Origin: Pyxicephalus adspersus
Lineage: Eukaryota; Chordata; Amphibia; Anura; Pyxicephalidae
DNA: 64,000 bases
Assembly: GCF_032062135.1 (NCBI RefSeq)
Contig: NC_092864.1
Location: 20,667,723-20,731,722, forward strand
Reading direction: 5' to 3'
Under the pieces are notes generated by a model, which saw nothing but the letters and a program-made list of their open reading frames with translations, was not told the origin of the DNA and did no database searches. Position 1 is the first letter of the stretch. Each line of letters begins with the position of its first letter. Positions 24,376-38,219 of the stretch are shown piece by piece. The position numbers and the translations under genes are program-made.

Positions 24376-26424
24376 AATGGAACCAAGAGGGAGCACATAA
24401 GAAAAGTTAATTCCTACAGTTTACAAACATTTTATTTTGTTTCCCTTGCATTAAAGTACTAGGTTTGCCAACAATACAAGATTACCCTTTAAATCATTTG
24501 TTTCCCTATAGTTAATTACTAGTTACATTGACAGGAGGTCATAGGGGAAATGTTGTTCTGACTTCCAGCATTAAATAGAAGAGAAGGTGTGATTAAATCT
24601 GCATGTATAAATGGTCCTTTGTACTGTACTTTCAGAACAAACCATTACCCCAAAACAGATGCCGAATGTTTTTATTTTGTATGCTAGTTCTGTTGTCATA
24701 AAATTAGATCTATAGTAATAAACATTTCTGCAGAAAATAATTCTAATGATATATTTTGATCCAGATAATTAGCATGTTTCTGTAAATCACAAAAATTTAA
24801 CAATTCTTTGCGTGGAATTGTAAAGTTATTATGAAAATGGTTTATTCATAGAGAAAACTAGCTGGGCTTTGATCGCTAAATATATCCTTAGCCTGCCATC
24901 ATAATTGTAACTGTGGGAGGAAAGTTTTCATCAACAATGATCAATTCCACTTTATTTCCAAACACAAAAAAATCAACAATTATATACTGTGCTTCATAAA
25001 TTTAGATATTGTTTCTTGTGAAAGGGCAAATTATTATACTAAGGGGAAACTGAACGCATATAATTATTCTTTTTTTAGGTGTGTATTACTCAATGTGCAT
25101 GACAGTGGTCAAGCTACAGTTCTGTGAAGGCATGACATAACATCATCAACTGCTGATGTGAAGGTGTTGGACAATATAAAAAAATAGAATTAACAATGAG
25201 ACATCTGTTGAGCTGCTACTTCAGAATGTTAAAGTGCAAAATTATAATGACATAACTGATGTAGTAGTCTTTTATTTTAACAAGTTTTCTATGTATTTCA
25301 TGCACTTTAGTTTATTACCTGTTTGTCCTAACAGGTATTTTGGTCTGTTGTACTTCCTATTTAAATACATAGAAATTGCACCTTGTGGTCAGTTTAGTCC
25401 AATATTGCCATGTATTTGGTGATATACCCCGTTGGATTGACATGTCCCATTGGCGACTGGCTGGTATGCAGACATCTACATCTGAATTACTGGTCCCCTG
25501 CACTTGGAACTTATACATACAATAAACCCACAAGGTGGACTTAGGTAAATAAAACTTGTTTACTGTCTGGAGGTTGATTTTCTTTTTTTTTATCAGCAAG
25601 TACTGTTTAGATGTACAACTAATACCATAATGCCCCCCCACTTCTGAAATGGTGGTAATGGTGCCCACCCTATACATTGGTGACTATAGGAAAAGTTATT
25701 GCTGAAGTTGTACTTTCCAAAATCTTTCCAAAAATCCATAAGAGGTCATCCCTGGGTTCCTCCACACTTTAAAGGAAAAATATGATGGTCTTGGCTGTAG
25801 GTATGAATGGCCGTCAAATCAAAGGGTGAAGATGTAAACATTATATGTAAGACAAGGGGTGTTGAAGGTCCCTCCCTAGTCCAGCGATGGTTAGTGTTGT
25901 TTGACATAAATTACTTTGAAAGTCATCATAATTTCCTATGAAGAATGTCTGTTTTTTATGGTTTAAGAAACCAAACATTACTTTACCCTCCTATGTTGGG
26001 TTATCCATTTGGGCCTCCCACATTGGCATACATGTACCACGCTACTTTGATTGTTGTAGGTTGCTGGATCTCCATGTAAAACCCTGCCTCCTCCCTTCTT
26101 ACCATTCATTTGACCATTGATAGTGTCACCATGATCAACTTGGGCACTCACAATGACCACAAAAATGGCATTGGGTGGGGGGGGCAGTATTCTTAGCATA
26201 AAGTCAAGGATCAGTTCCACAGAAAAAAAATATGTGTGTAAAGGGAAGGCTTGCAACTTTTTAACTTGCCTGTACTTGAACATTTTTACCAAAATCATGT
26301 TTTTTTTTTGGACTTTTTAAAAGCTCAACATCATTTATTTACAAAAGTTAAAACAACATAGATTAAATCATTATTCGTATAAAATATTGTTGCTTTTGGG
26401 TATTTCCAATTATATAAACATATT
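24376..26424. other. Unannotated sequence
   Basis: AT-rich and unique-looking. No exon or transposon recognised. Confidence 0.5.
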
Positions 26425-26432
26425 ATTTAAGA

Positions 26433-26728
26433 CAGTGTTTTTCAACCGCTGTTCCGCGGCACACTAGTGTGCCTTGAGAGATCTTCGGGTGTACCGTGGG
26501 AAATTATCCAATTTCAGTTAATTGGTCCCAAAATGATTTATTTACTGCAAAAAATTTGTCTTCATTTGTCTATACCAGCGATGTATAGTGATAGGCAGAA
26601 CCAAAAAAAACTCTTCGACTAGATGGCAGCAGGTAGCTAATTTACGTGTCTGACTTTTTGGTGGTGTTCCGTGGGATTTTTCTAATTGTAAAATATGTGC
26701 CGCGACTAAGAAAGGTTGGGAAACACTG
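26433..26728. mobile_element. hAT-type MITE with perfect 8-bp TSD (ATTTAAGA)
   Basis: The ends CAGTGTTTTTCAACC and GGTTGGGAAACACTG are inverted, and ATTTAAGA flanks both sides (26425-26432, 26729-26736). It is 296 bp, non-coding, and of the general hAT type with GTTCCGCGGCACAC near the left end. Confidence 0.95.
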
Positions 26729-26772
26729 ATTTAAGACACATGCTGCCCAAGTTTCTGATCAATCATATATAA

Positions 26773-27098
26773 CAGGGGTCCTCAAGGATTTAATGTATAT
26801 TGTATGGCTCTGGCCGGTGCACCCACCAGTGGGGATAGGAGAAAGACCACACTTGGGGGTCGCACCGGCCAGAGCCACTGACCATGTCTCCTGTATGCAT
26901 AAGGCTCAGCGCAGAAGGCGGGTTGTGTCTCTGGACCAGCTTAGACTTGCAATAGGAGAGTGGCCGGGTTCTGGCATCATGACATCACCCTGGGGGGAAG
27001 TTTCTTCCTGTTTGAGTGACACACGGCTCCCCATGCATGTGCGGTCTGGAGTCTGTACATTTAGTAGTCTGCGATGTGCAGAATGTTTGGGACTACTG
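26773..27098. mobile_element. hAT-type MITE with perfect 8-bp TSD (ATATATAA)
   Basis: The ends CAGGGGTCCTCAAGG and TTTGGGACTACTG are bounded by ATATATAA on both sides (26765-26772, 27099-27106). The interior, with CTCTGGCCGGTGCACC and its inverted partner, matches the element at 53606-53949. Confidence 0.93.
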
Positions 27099-27106
27099 AT
27101 ATATAA

Positions 27107-28134
27107 TATCTTCACATATTGACATATAATAAACTATTTGAATTAAGTTCAGAAGCCTGAGGTGCCAACGTGTTTCACAGCAGAAGAATTTCTTTTGCTT
27201 TATCAAGAATAGGATCATCTAATCACTAAAAAATACAAATAAATATAGGTATATATGATACATGCATAATGATCGATAATACAACACAAACATTGATTAA
27301 ATTCATACTTCCACTTGATATGACAGTCTTCAGTATGGATATTTTTAACATATTTGGGTTGCTTTGATTCAATGCTTTTGAGTACAATATTGTAAGTATG
27401 AATGACGTTTTTTTTTAAATAGTGGTATACCTTTGTTGTTTTCTTTAAATAAGTATATGTATAGGACTCTATAAGTCCAAAAAAATCCCTGATTTTGGAA
27501 AAAATGTTGTAGTATTTATACTCAAAGTGAGTTCTTATGATGATGTCAAAATAAAATACTCCCCTGTACTTCTCGCTGCCCTGTCCACGTTATAGTATTC
27601 GTAGTTAGTAGGTGATTCATCCAGTATTCATACTTCAAGTGATAAACAGCTATGTAGTTTTTAAGGCTTCTCTTTATTGGTATATACTTCCCAATAATAG
27701 CTTTGAATATAACGCATACAATATGTTCCAGAGGTTCAGCCTGGTTTTGCATATTTCACACATTTTATATAACTGCATTACAGTTAGAAAAAGTCTTAGG
27801 AATGTGCGCTTTATATAAAATATACGCTATACAAGGACAGACAGCACTGCGGTAACTGTTCCATACAAGAGATATGTCTTCCAATTCCATTCATAGTTAC
27901 ACAGAGCACGTAACCGCTTGTCACAGCTTCACTAAACTAAGATGAGAGTGCAGATGCTGGTTTTATGTTTACCAGTCTATCCATGACATATCCTCACATT
28001 TATGTTATGTACAGAAAATGAATTGTGATCCATATTTATTAGTGCACATCACAGTTTGATTCTGAAAAGAGCAAGAGACACTAAATTAGTGCAGCAGTCA
28101 CTTATGGATGTATAAGTACTGAAAGGAAGTCTGT
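27107..28134. other. Unannotated sequence
   Basis: An ACGTGTTTCACAGCAGAAG block near 27170 resembles a repeat fragment also hinted at near 20643. Nothing else recognised. Confidence 0.4.
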
Positions 28135-28145
28135 CCTGATACTGT

Positions 28146-28505
28146 GATCTAAAAAACAGAAGCAAGAGAAAGCACAGATGGACTGTAAAGGCAGTATTAG
28201 CATCAAATTCACAGTAACCAACGACTTCATATAATAAAATTCAAATTTTAAAACAAATTAAAAAAAAAACAGTATATAACACATACAAAGCATACTATAT
28301 TTATATATACACACATAGCATGCTATGTATATATATATATATATATATATATTATGCTTTGTATGTGTTACAATTTTTTTTTTAACCGTATATATTACAA
28401 TTTGAATGTTATTACATGAAGTCATTGGTTACTGTGAATTTGATGCTAATACTGCCTTTAAAGTCCCTCTGGGCTTTCTCTTGCTTCTGTTTTTTTTTTA
28501 GATTA
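28146..28505. repeat. 360-bp near-perfect palindrome
   Basis: The sequence reads outwards from ATAGCA|TGCTAT (centre 28320/28321). The left arm CAGAAGCAAGAGAAAGC...GGCAGTATTAGCATCAAATT is matched by the complement of the right arm over about 175-185 bp, with a few mismatches and small indels in A and TA runs. It is flanked by a 16-bp direct repeat, CTGATACTGTGATCTA (28136-28151 and 28571-28586). Confidence 0.93.
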
Positions 28506-28586
28506 TTTTGGGATGTGGCAGGTAGACTTTGTATTGTATTATTGGTTCAGCTCTCTTCTATCTTTAAATGCTGATACTGTGATCTA

Positions 28587-29497
28587 GGTAAAAAAAAAAA
28601 ATTCTAATTTCAGCAAGAAATTATATTGCAGATCTTGGTGTTGATCGGCTGGATGAATCACCTACTAGCTTGTGATATCTCACAGCCATTCTGCGGGAAG
28701 CTTGCTTGCTTCTCAGTTTTGAATGCAGACTAGAAAATGCGATTACCTAAGTGGGAAAAACTGTAAACCCAAAGTGGGAGGTCTTGTTGAAGGTGGCACA
28801 GGTATGAAGAGCTATTCAGACCTCGGCAGGTAAAACCAATTAAGTACTTGGGCATTTACCAGATCTGAACTGGAATTCATGTAGAACCTTGCAAGGTTAC
28901 TGTAAGTGTTTGTCCTGAAGTTTGTGTTATTCCTAAAAATGGCAAACAGAAGGCAAAAGACAAATCACGAGTATTTCTGGTAAATTTCCTTTTGATTGTG
29001 CTGATTTACCATGCGTTATTCTGAAGGTGGAGGTACTACAGAGAGGTATGTTTATTGCATACAGTAACTTATGAGACAGAAGCACCAGGTTGTATGTGCT
29101 GCTCCTATGGGGCCTTCTGGTAAAAGAAAATCGTGAAATCTCTGTCTAGAATTCCAAGCTTTGCATAGGATATTGTTGCTTCCTGGGTCTCTAATACTAT
29201 ATGAAGCTTATGTTCTGAAAGACAATAAAAGCACCCATATTGACTGGTATCCTTTTATTTTTAGGTTAGGTCTTTGAAGTCTGACTTTACAGTACTTTTA
29301 AAGCATTCCGCACCCCATTTGTCTAGTTTTATAGTATTAACACTGTTATAGTATCCCTTGCAAGTTTGTACACCACTGCAGTTAATTCTCATCCCTAGGC
29401 AAACACGAACCCCCTTCCACCTCTTTCTCCCACTGCCCTCTTACTCATCCACAATGTTTTTTTTTTACTTTTTATTACTTTGTGAATGAAGATATGG
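28587..29497. other. Unannotated sequence
   Basis: No gene or transposon recognised. Confidence 0.5.
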
Positions 29498-29717
29498 GGC
29501 CTGATTTATTAAAGCTCTCTAAGACTGGAAAAGATAGAGAAGATTGGTGAACATGAAATGGACTTGATTCTGAAATGGAGTTCTTAAAATCCTTTTCCTA
29601 TTATTTGGCAAATGGTTTTAACCATTGACCAAACCCATTCTAAGTTTGCTGAATCATCCAGGTTCAACCATGAAATTCTATCTTTTCCAGTCTTGGAGAG
29701 CTTTAATAAATCAGGCC
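29498..29717. mobile_element. Palindromic MITE, family A
   Basis: GGCCTGATTTATTAAAGCTC at the left, GAGCTTTAATAAATCAGGCC at the right, with largely complementary arms and a diverged centre. Confidence 0.88.
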
Positions 29718-32700
29718 TATATTCAACAAATAGGTCCATCTAGGTCACTTGACAGCATGGATGCATAAGACCATTGATGCGCCTGCTTTTCAGGTCCCCC
29801 ACTATTTTCCCATTCTGGATCCTTACAGCTCCCTAAGACAGATGAAAGGAGGTGCCCCCACCATGCAGACAGTGAAGTTATATGGACACCTGAACAAGGT
29901 CCTGTTTGTTGTAAACCAAGAAAAAGAGAAGACTCGGGTCTGGAGCATCACGGAACTGTTGCTTTTGATGAGTAAAAGGGTATTTAGATTTTAAGGTCAC
30001 CAGAGATCATCCAGAAAGTAGGAATCACAATTGATTGGATTCTATAGTGCCATTCTTATCAAACATCTAAAGCTAAAAATTTGTATCTAGTTTTTGGTAT
30101 AGTGTAAAAGGGTTTGAAACTATTGTAATTTTTCCCATGTAACCAAAGCAGAGATACATCCTTTCAATTTGTCCGTAAGGGCTGGAAATGGGGAGAAATT
30201 CAACACTTGTTCAATAGGGAAAAGATTGCCGCATTATTTGAAAGCCTGTTTACTAATAATATGAGGTATTCAGTTCATGTACAGTGAATGAAAATAAGTT
30301 GTGAAAAGTTCACACCTATATAAAGTCACCTTAAAGAATATGAATCTGTTGCTGATAACACGTTTCCAAAGCCAGGATACTAAATTACAGTTGTTTCTCT
30401 CTTGCATAGCAGTTGATTCCTCTCTAACCAAAATGCTGCAGAATGTTAAATCATGGAAGTGACACCATGCTGGTTTGGGCAGCAAAATAAGATTGCAGTA
30501 AGGAGAAAGTGAGTACTGCATTCATTCAATGTCAAGCACAACTTTTGATAAGAAAAGGCTATGAATGACCTGATTTGTATGCAGTTCAAATGCACTTTAA
30601 AGGGGTATGCTGCATCTAAAGAAATGCAATGCAAAGCACTTGAAACTGAGCTTCTGAATTGTGTGTACTGCTCAATTTAATTCAATTGGATTTTGCTGAC
30701 TTGTGTTTAGCGTGAGCTACAAATGCACAATTATTGCAGGAAAGCAACAACTTTAGATAGATACAGCCATTACTATAGTGACATAGCTCCTAGGATTCGT
30801 GTGTATTGGTATGGTTGTCCTGTTTTAAGAATGCTGTCAATATAAGCCCTGGGGATGATCAAAGAGCAGCGATGGTGTTGTATAAGCCAATAAGACTTCA
30901 CTTTTGATTCACGTTAACAAAAGAGTATTTCTGATTGGTCGGTATGGTTATTGGACATTGCACATCACCATTTTTTCTGTCTGAATGAGCAGGACAATAA
31001 CACTGAATGGAGGATGACCAGCATATCAGATGTGTGACAGACGTCGCTGTTTCTATATTCTATAAGTTAATGATCCATATTGAACAACCCGCAAACCTCG
31101 AAAAATAACTTTCCAGGTTTGATGTCCTTGTATCTTGGTATTACATTCCACAGAACTCTGGGGATCTGCAAATATCACATTCCTGCATGAAATTTTGAAA
31201 TCCAGATTGTGAACTACAGCCATCGAGAGCAATTTTCTTCTTAATGCAGCAATAAACCGGGATTATACTGTGAAACCTAAATGTTATTCTGTAATAGGAT
31301 TTCTAACTGCTAGTATAAAGGGCCAAATTTGCCTAATAGGTTACGGGCCATGGCTTATCTTCTCTATTATTATAAAAACATAGATGGTGTGACTTGGTTG
31401 ATAGGGATTCAGTGTCAATGTTTTATTAGGCAGAATTTGTACTAAAAGAATTACTGATCTTAAAAAATGTAAGTTGCTTGGTTGTACATTGTTTCTGAGC
31501 CACTGCTTGCAGTCAAGAAGATTAAATTCCTGATCTGTATACCTTTTCTGGAGCCAGCAGCATGACAACCAGGAAATCCAGAGGTTTCCAATAAGTGAAC
31601 TCTCAATTTAAGAAAAAACAGCAATACCATTATGAAACCAAGGAAATGTAAAGTTGTTATTCCTATTTGAATTCTAAGGCTACGGGAACTGAAATGAATA
31701 CATTTGGTGGCGGTAGTATGGGAAGAGATTGATGAAGGCCCACTTTTGGACTGAACTGTATGTTATAGCTAGATGTGTTTGTTTTACTAAAGAAACCCAA
31801 TGTCATCAGGCGGAGGCATAAGGAAACATTGGTGGGTCTTCAGCAAAAGTTTGAAGGGCCTTTAATGAAGCCCTTACTGGTATTATTCTGCATTGCTGCA
31901 CTGTAATGTGGTTTGCATCCTTTACCATTCCAGGCTCCACCAACGCCACATTTGTGTGTGGTCTTCATGGCTCTGCTCCATAAACTATGATCATTTTAGT
32001 TTTTGAAAGGGGCCAAGAAATCTGCATTCTTGGACCCCCATCCTGTTACACATTTGCAAACACATACGAACACACCTACCCAAGCTCTCACGTTGTTCCT
32101 TAGCTGACTTTTCTATCACCCATCCACGTGTTCTGTCTACAGCACCTCCTGAGCAGTGTGTGTCAGTTCTGACAAAAGACCCAAAACACTCCTGAAGTCT
32201 CTAGGTCCTGATCTCCTGGCTTCTATATGGCTGTTCACTATCTTTTACAACCATGGTGGTCACTGGGATAAAAAGTGATAGGAAACCTTACCAACCGATA
32301 TTCAGACATCAGCTCATGCTTGACATTGTTTTATTCTTTCCAATCTATCTGAAACAAAACAAAAATAGATAAAAGTTGGTTGAAGTTACATTTTATGCGT
32401 AGAGAACCATTGTGAATGAAACAATTACATAGATTTTTGGGTTATTATACTTTGCAGATAATTGAATTAGTACTTTCATTTCTGTTGTAGTCATATACCT
32501 CCTCTAAACCTGAGATAAAAATAATACTTTTCTCTAAATGCAAAAGTATTGGGTTGCCTCCATGATGCTTCAAGTCAACTTTAATCTTGATGCAGAATGC
32601 CATCACATGCTGAGTTTTCCGCACATTGTCGAAGCCTGTGGGGACTTCAGGGGAATTTTCCCTAAAAGGATTTGCTAATAGGACTTCTAAAGCTTTCATA

Positions 32701-35700
32701 CTGTATTCAAAGTTTAATAAAAAGTTTTAGCTGATGCTCCACCTAATGTGCATTTTATATAAACCATTTTATGAATATTATGTAACTTAAATGTAACTCC
32801 CATCACAGCTCCCCTGTGTGCAGTCATTAGCTAATTGGACACAGATAGGGCACTCAGGAGCATGAACAGCCTGGAAGTTATGTCTTATATTAACTCCGCA
32901 TTGAAACGGTTTTGTTGGGATGAAGTGCCTGTCTTTGTATCAAATTTCTTTAGCACCTTTTCAAAATTGGCAGCAGATGAGCGGAGCACAAATACGTGAC
33001 AGTCAAATAGCTATACCTAGACATTTGTTTCTTTCATGTGCAGGCTGTCACTTGCCAGGAGTATTCCCCTCTGTGTCATCTTTATATGCCATTTTAATAC
33101 ATTTTAAAGGACCCATAAAGTATACACAGAAGAAGACAAAAAAAGAATTTAAATGCATACAGAGCACCCCACCTACCTATTTGGGGATTTAGTTTTTCAA
33201 CTGGGTAAAGCTTTAGTGCACTATTATTCTTGGTGATCAAAGACCCCCAACTAGGTTTGTAGCTATGTAATGCAGTAAGGGTTCCAATGATTCTGGCATG
33301 GATCAAACACCCATATTTGAAGCCCTTTATATGCAAGCTCCTAAAGTGGTCTGCAAAAGCTTTTCATTGAAAGAAATTTTGGTGGTCTTCATGGATGTCT
33401 AGACATTGCATTGCTTCATTTTCAAAGTGTCATGGTGCCAAGCTAAGCATTAAACATGTGTAATGCATTGTTAACGTGTTCCCAAGCATGTTCAGTTTGT
33501 CGCTGGATGGAGCCAGTGGAGATGAAGCCATAGGTAGTGGTGGTTAGATAATAACTTTTAATTGTCTCTAACCAATAAATACCATTTTAAAAAGGATACA
33601 AATCTGGACCATCTTTTTTTCTACTTGGGCACCTTTGCTTGCCACACCAGTTTTTTGGAAACTTATCAAGCTTTAGGCAGGGCTGGATTTGAGGGGCAAA
33701 CCTGGCACTTCCATAAGGCCTCCACCTTCTCCAGTGGACAGAGGGTTTAGAGAACTGGTTTTCCATTAATTTGAGCCCTCAGTTCTGAAATGCCTAGGGC
33801 CTCATTTTGTCCAAAATCGTCCCTGGACATTGAGTATTCTTAAACATATACATTGGTTCCTTACTGTCTATCACATACAAAAAAATCATAATATATCTTT
33901 ACTATCAAGTTAATCATAATATAAAATAATGAACTGGTTTCAAACGGGTCTTTGAGGGCTAAACGTGATATTGATATATCAGCCTAAATTAGGCAGAACA
34001 TTATACTCATATTACATATGGTTGACAATTACATCCAAAGCTGATATTTAAAGTGAAAAAATGCTATCTTCTTGGCAATTAGCTGGCAAATTTCATTTAA
34101 ACAATCTAAGTAAAGATCAAGTCAAAAGTCCCTATGTGCATACATGTTCCAGCACATTCACTTAAATATTGAAGCTGCATGCTACCATAATTTATGCATT
34201 TTCATGTGTTCATTGTCATTATTATGCTCTATAACATGTAATATTACATGATAAAAATTGACAAAATATGTTAAGCATCACAAACATCGGAGCTAGCACT
34301 ATGTAGAATAGCGATAACTTGTTCATTGATATCAGTTGAAATGCGTTGGTGTTAATGGACACCTGGTACTTTGTGCAGTGGCTTGCATGGCCATTACATG
34401 TACGGTAAAATATGCAGCGTGGAATGTAACTTACTGCAATAGTGTAAGATAAGCTTCCAGTTCCTATATGCAAAGACCACAAGTTACAGGCTATTGTTTA
34501 TTGGCCAGTACAGACTTTTCTATAGCCCTTCTTTGATTAAAGTTCACAGGTTATGGAAATCTGTTTTCCTGGACTTTTAGATGAGACTCTACTCCCCTCT
34601 CCAAAGCAATCTTCTAAAAGACTGTGAAAAACTAGTATAACTTTTCAAAAAAATCACAGCAAAAATAGAGATATTAAGTGCTGTCTGCTTACAAGTATAT
34701 TCTGTTGTATATGTCAATACCGCAGCCGCAGCTTCAGAAACATGGCTATGCTAAGTAGTCTTAGGACATTTAAAAAGATTGTTTTTCCTTGAATTGTAGA
34801 TTTGTGTGATAAAAGTCCCCACCAAAATGCATGATTCCCACTTGACGCTTATTGATTCAGGAAAAGAGGTAATTTTACTTGACATTATGCTGATTGAACA
34901 GTATTGATTTTAGCGAGGCATTTGCACCAGAGGAATAATGCACTTAAAAAGGAATTTAGTGAATAAATAGGTAAAATAATACTCCAATTAAGAAATCCAA
35001 GGCCGCTGCATGACTCACATGTCAAGGAATCAATTTCAACATTGCTTATGGTTAATCAATGTATGGGTTAATTATAGAAATATAACAATCATAGTTTCTA
35101 CATTGCCTATTGTCGTTTGAGATTTTTTAATAACAGGCTTGGTTAAAGTGCCACCGTCCAGCTCTGAGGATTAAAGGCAAAGCAAATACAGCAGCTTCAT
35201 TGTGGGGATGAGGCAAATCAGATTTTTGCATTTCCGCTGTTCTCAAACACTAATCTAACTGTAAATGGGCAAATAAAAGTCCAAGTTGAAGAAATTAATG
35301 AGCAGTTCGATAGACAATGTAATACCAGCCAACATTTTCATGGAGTGTCTAGATATGACTGTGCGGTTCTGATGAAAGTGTAGAGTGTAAGGTCCTGGTC
35401 TGGCAACCAATGTCCCAATCAACACTCTTCACCTATAGCAAGCTCTTGCTCAGCCTCAGGAGACTAGTTCGCAACTTGCGGTCGGGTTCTTTGCACAAGG
35501 AATTGCTTCTGGGGAAGGACAGAGGACCATAAGACCACAGATAATGCAGTACAGGAGATTCCAGCATAGGTAAATCCAGAATACAGAGCCAGAGGTCATA
35601 CACAATCAGTCCTCCAGACAAGGTATCCAAGGGTAAAGACAATGCAGAGTTGGGGTCACAGGCAAATCTTGGTCCAGGCATCATACAATCTCAGGGTCAG

Positions 35701-36399
35701 GAAACAGGCAGAGTCAGCATAGTAAGATAACCACACCAGCAGCAGGCCAGCCACGCTTAATTCTACAATAGACTACTAGTGACTGTGAGCAGAAAGCCTA
35801 TAAAGTCACAGCAGCCAATGACAGGGCAGGATGAACTCAGAGACTAATCTCCTAAAATCCATTTCACCTGCACTCAGCCACAGAGTAGGTGCTGGGGATG
35901 CCAGGAAGGTAAATCTTAGACTGCACCGCTAAAGGGAAGCAGGAGATGCTGCGAGCTGCTAAGCAGAGGGCAGACAACCCATTCCTTCATCTCCATGCTA
36001 CTGCAAGCAACACTGCCAGAGAAATTAAAAAGGTTGTGATATACTTCAATGGCACTCAGCATGGGATCAAACGGATAAGAGTTTCCTGACATTTGTGCAT
36101 TCAGAAATTATATCTCAGAAACAGAAATGATACGACATACCTCTCATCTTCCTCTGCAATGGTAATTAGAAGAAAAACACATGGCTGACACTTTCCCTTA
36201 AACTCTTACATCTTTGATACATAGACGTCATGGAGAATGTAATTTGATGTAATTCTGTCCTAATAGTAATGTTTACTGGCCAGAATCCTTAACATGAAAT
36301 GGACTGGTGACTTGAATGATCTTTTCTTTAAAGGATTACAAATATTAGTTCAATATACTTTCAAAATCAAACAATGGTTCATCTTGAGCAATAAAGATC
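29718..36399. other. Long unannotated stretch, possible repeat remnants
   Basis: No exon supported. A CAGGGCTGGATTTGAGGGGC block at 33677 and CCAAAATCGTCCCTG at 33815 could be decayed hAT-like ends but lack a target duplication. The GTCAGG- and CCAGA-rich stretch at 35385-35880 has the texture of a decayed interspersed repeat, not identified. Confidence 0.4.
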
Positions 36400-36740
36400 G
36401 TGCTAATGCTGGGCAAAAATCTCATGTGTACAATAATACTCCGGATTGGTGAATTACTGATTCGGAATGACTGACGTTTACTCCAATTGGGAAAAGCACG
36501 GTGAGGTGCAACTTGCTTGTTCTTGCCCCTTCCCTCTCCATGGAACAAAACAATGCTGTCTGTCCAGTGCTCATTCATTCACCTCCTACTGTTTTAGTGA
36601 CAATCCTCTCCCAAAGACTGAGACTGTGCAATGGAGAAAGAGATGATTGGCCAATTGACAGATACTTACCTGTGGCTTCACTCCTCGCTGGCCATGCAAT
36701 TGGCAAAAAAAAGAACGATCACATGACCAGACTTAAACAC
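36400..36740. mobile_element. Decayed MITE of the AAGGCTGCGTACACAC family
   Basis: The interior CCATGGAACAAAACAATGCTG and CTCATTCATTCACC block aligns with 46371-46420 and with 10810-10860. Terminal repeats are no longer recognisable, so the bounds are approximate. Confidence 0.5.
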
Positions 36741-37233
36741 CTAAAAAGAAAAGGCATTCCTGCTGAATATTTAATTCATGCTTTGCTTTAAGGATTAAAT
36801 ATTAGGTGTTATTCTTAACATACATGCCTAGAACAAAGTTGATGAGTTTCCGATAATTTAAATTAATTAATAAAAACTAAAATTGTGCTTGTATTGCACA
36901 GATGTTCTGCATATAATTATTTTATAATTAATGTTTTCTCAGGCATTCACTTTAATTTTAGCATTACTTGTATTAACCATACACAATTATCATATTACAA
37001 TATTTTATGTGATCCTTTAAATATTTGACTATTTTTTACAGATTTTTTAAATATGAAAAAAATATATTTTTTTAAATATTTTTTTTTATATACTTAATAA
37101 TGTTTTACTTTCTCTATAACTTTGGGGTGTTTTTTTTCTATTTATCTTCCTCAGTTTTAAAGTCATGGCTGATATTACAATATTTTATGTGATCCTTTAA
37201 ATATTTTTTTACTTTCTCTATAACTTTGGGGTG

Positions 37234-37265
<32 letters not shown>

Positions 37266-38219
37266 CATTTGGCTTTCTAGTAGAAAATTGAATTCCAGCC
37301 TGTCTGTTCTATATTTAGGCAGCAAAGGTCCTGTTCCTACTCTGCAATTTCCGCAGCATTTGCTGTGCTGTCATTTAGGTTAGAATAAATCCTTGATAGT
37401 GGACCCTAAAGGATTTCCCCCCACAGTTTATTATAGGCAGGAAGGTGCTAGGCTGAACAGCTGTTCGGACTCATGTATAAATGCTGCTGTAAACATTGAT
37501 TTCTACTCCGAAAAGCAGTTAAAACAGTATTGATATGCATATAATAAAACTATTTGGGATCTAAATGAGTAAACTTACATGGTTTGATAATAAAGAGATC
37601 CTGTAAAGTAATGCTACTTTAAATCAAAATGTCAGGTCTCTCTGGTAGCCCAAGTCTTCTACTTTTCCTTCATTTCAATATGGAAGCCTACATTCATCTC
37701 CTTGGGATTAAACCCAAGTGTCCATTGCCTGTTTTCCATGCCTTGTGTTGGGTTTTATCCTCTTATCCTCATAGGTGTCTACATAAAGAACCACAACACA
37801 TGTCGGGACAACACAGGCATTCAACTTCAAATGCTGAAGAAGGCTCCAGCAGGAGAACAATGGGTAGGTCGAAGACATAGCCCAAAGGAAAGGTGACTAT
37901 AATATGTCTTCTTTTGCAGGAAAGTGGTATCTTGGCTTCTCGGCTGTAATAATTGGATTCATCATTCATTAATGTATTATTTTAACAAGAGCAAGGTCAA
38001 CCATAAATGTTACTGGCATGCCAGCAACAAATCAGTGGTAGGTAGGATTTACATCCATTACTTGTGACATTCAAGTTCTTGCTGAAACTTGATGTCCTAT
38101 GAACAGTGAGGGGAAATGGGTGGGTGGCTGGGTACAGCTATCTACTGGCAGAAGGTATGGAGGACGTCCTAGCCCAGATTGGGTAGCCTAGTTCTCACAC
38201 ATTGCTTTAGGCCGAAGAG
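36741..38219. other. Unannotated sequence around the duplication
   Basis: Apart from the duplication at 36992-37261 I recognise nothing here. Confidence 0.4.
36992..37261 (+). repeat. Local duplication ending in a 28-base T run
   Basis: ATATTACAATATTTTATGTG ATCC-type sequence at about 36992 recurs at 37172. ACTTTCTCTATAACTTTGGG GTG at about 37107 recurs at 37210. The second copy lacks about 70 bp between the two blocks. Its T run (37234-37261) is expanded from the 8 T of the first copy. Confidence 0.85.

Noticed and set aside
33677..33829. Possible hAT MITE (CAGGGCTGG ... GTCCCTG)
   Set aside because: The ends are weakly inverted and the flanks show no 8-bp duplication.
35385..35880. Possible LTR-retrotransposon remnant
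   Set aside because: The texture resembles frog repeats, but I found no LTR pair, primer-binding site or gag-pol motif.
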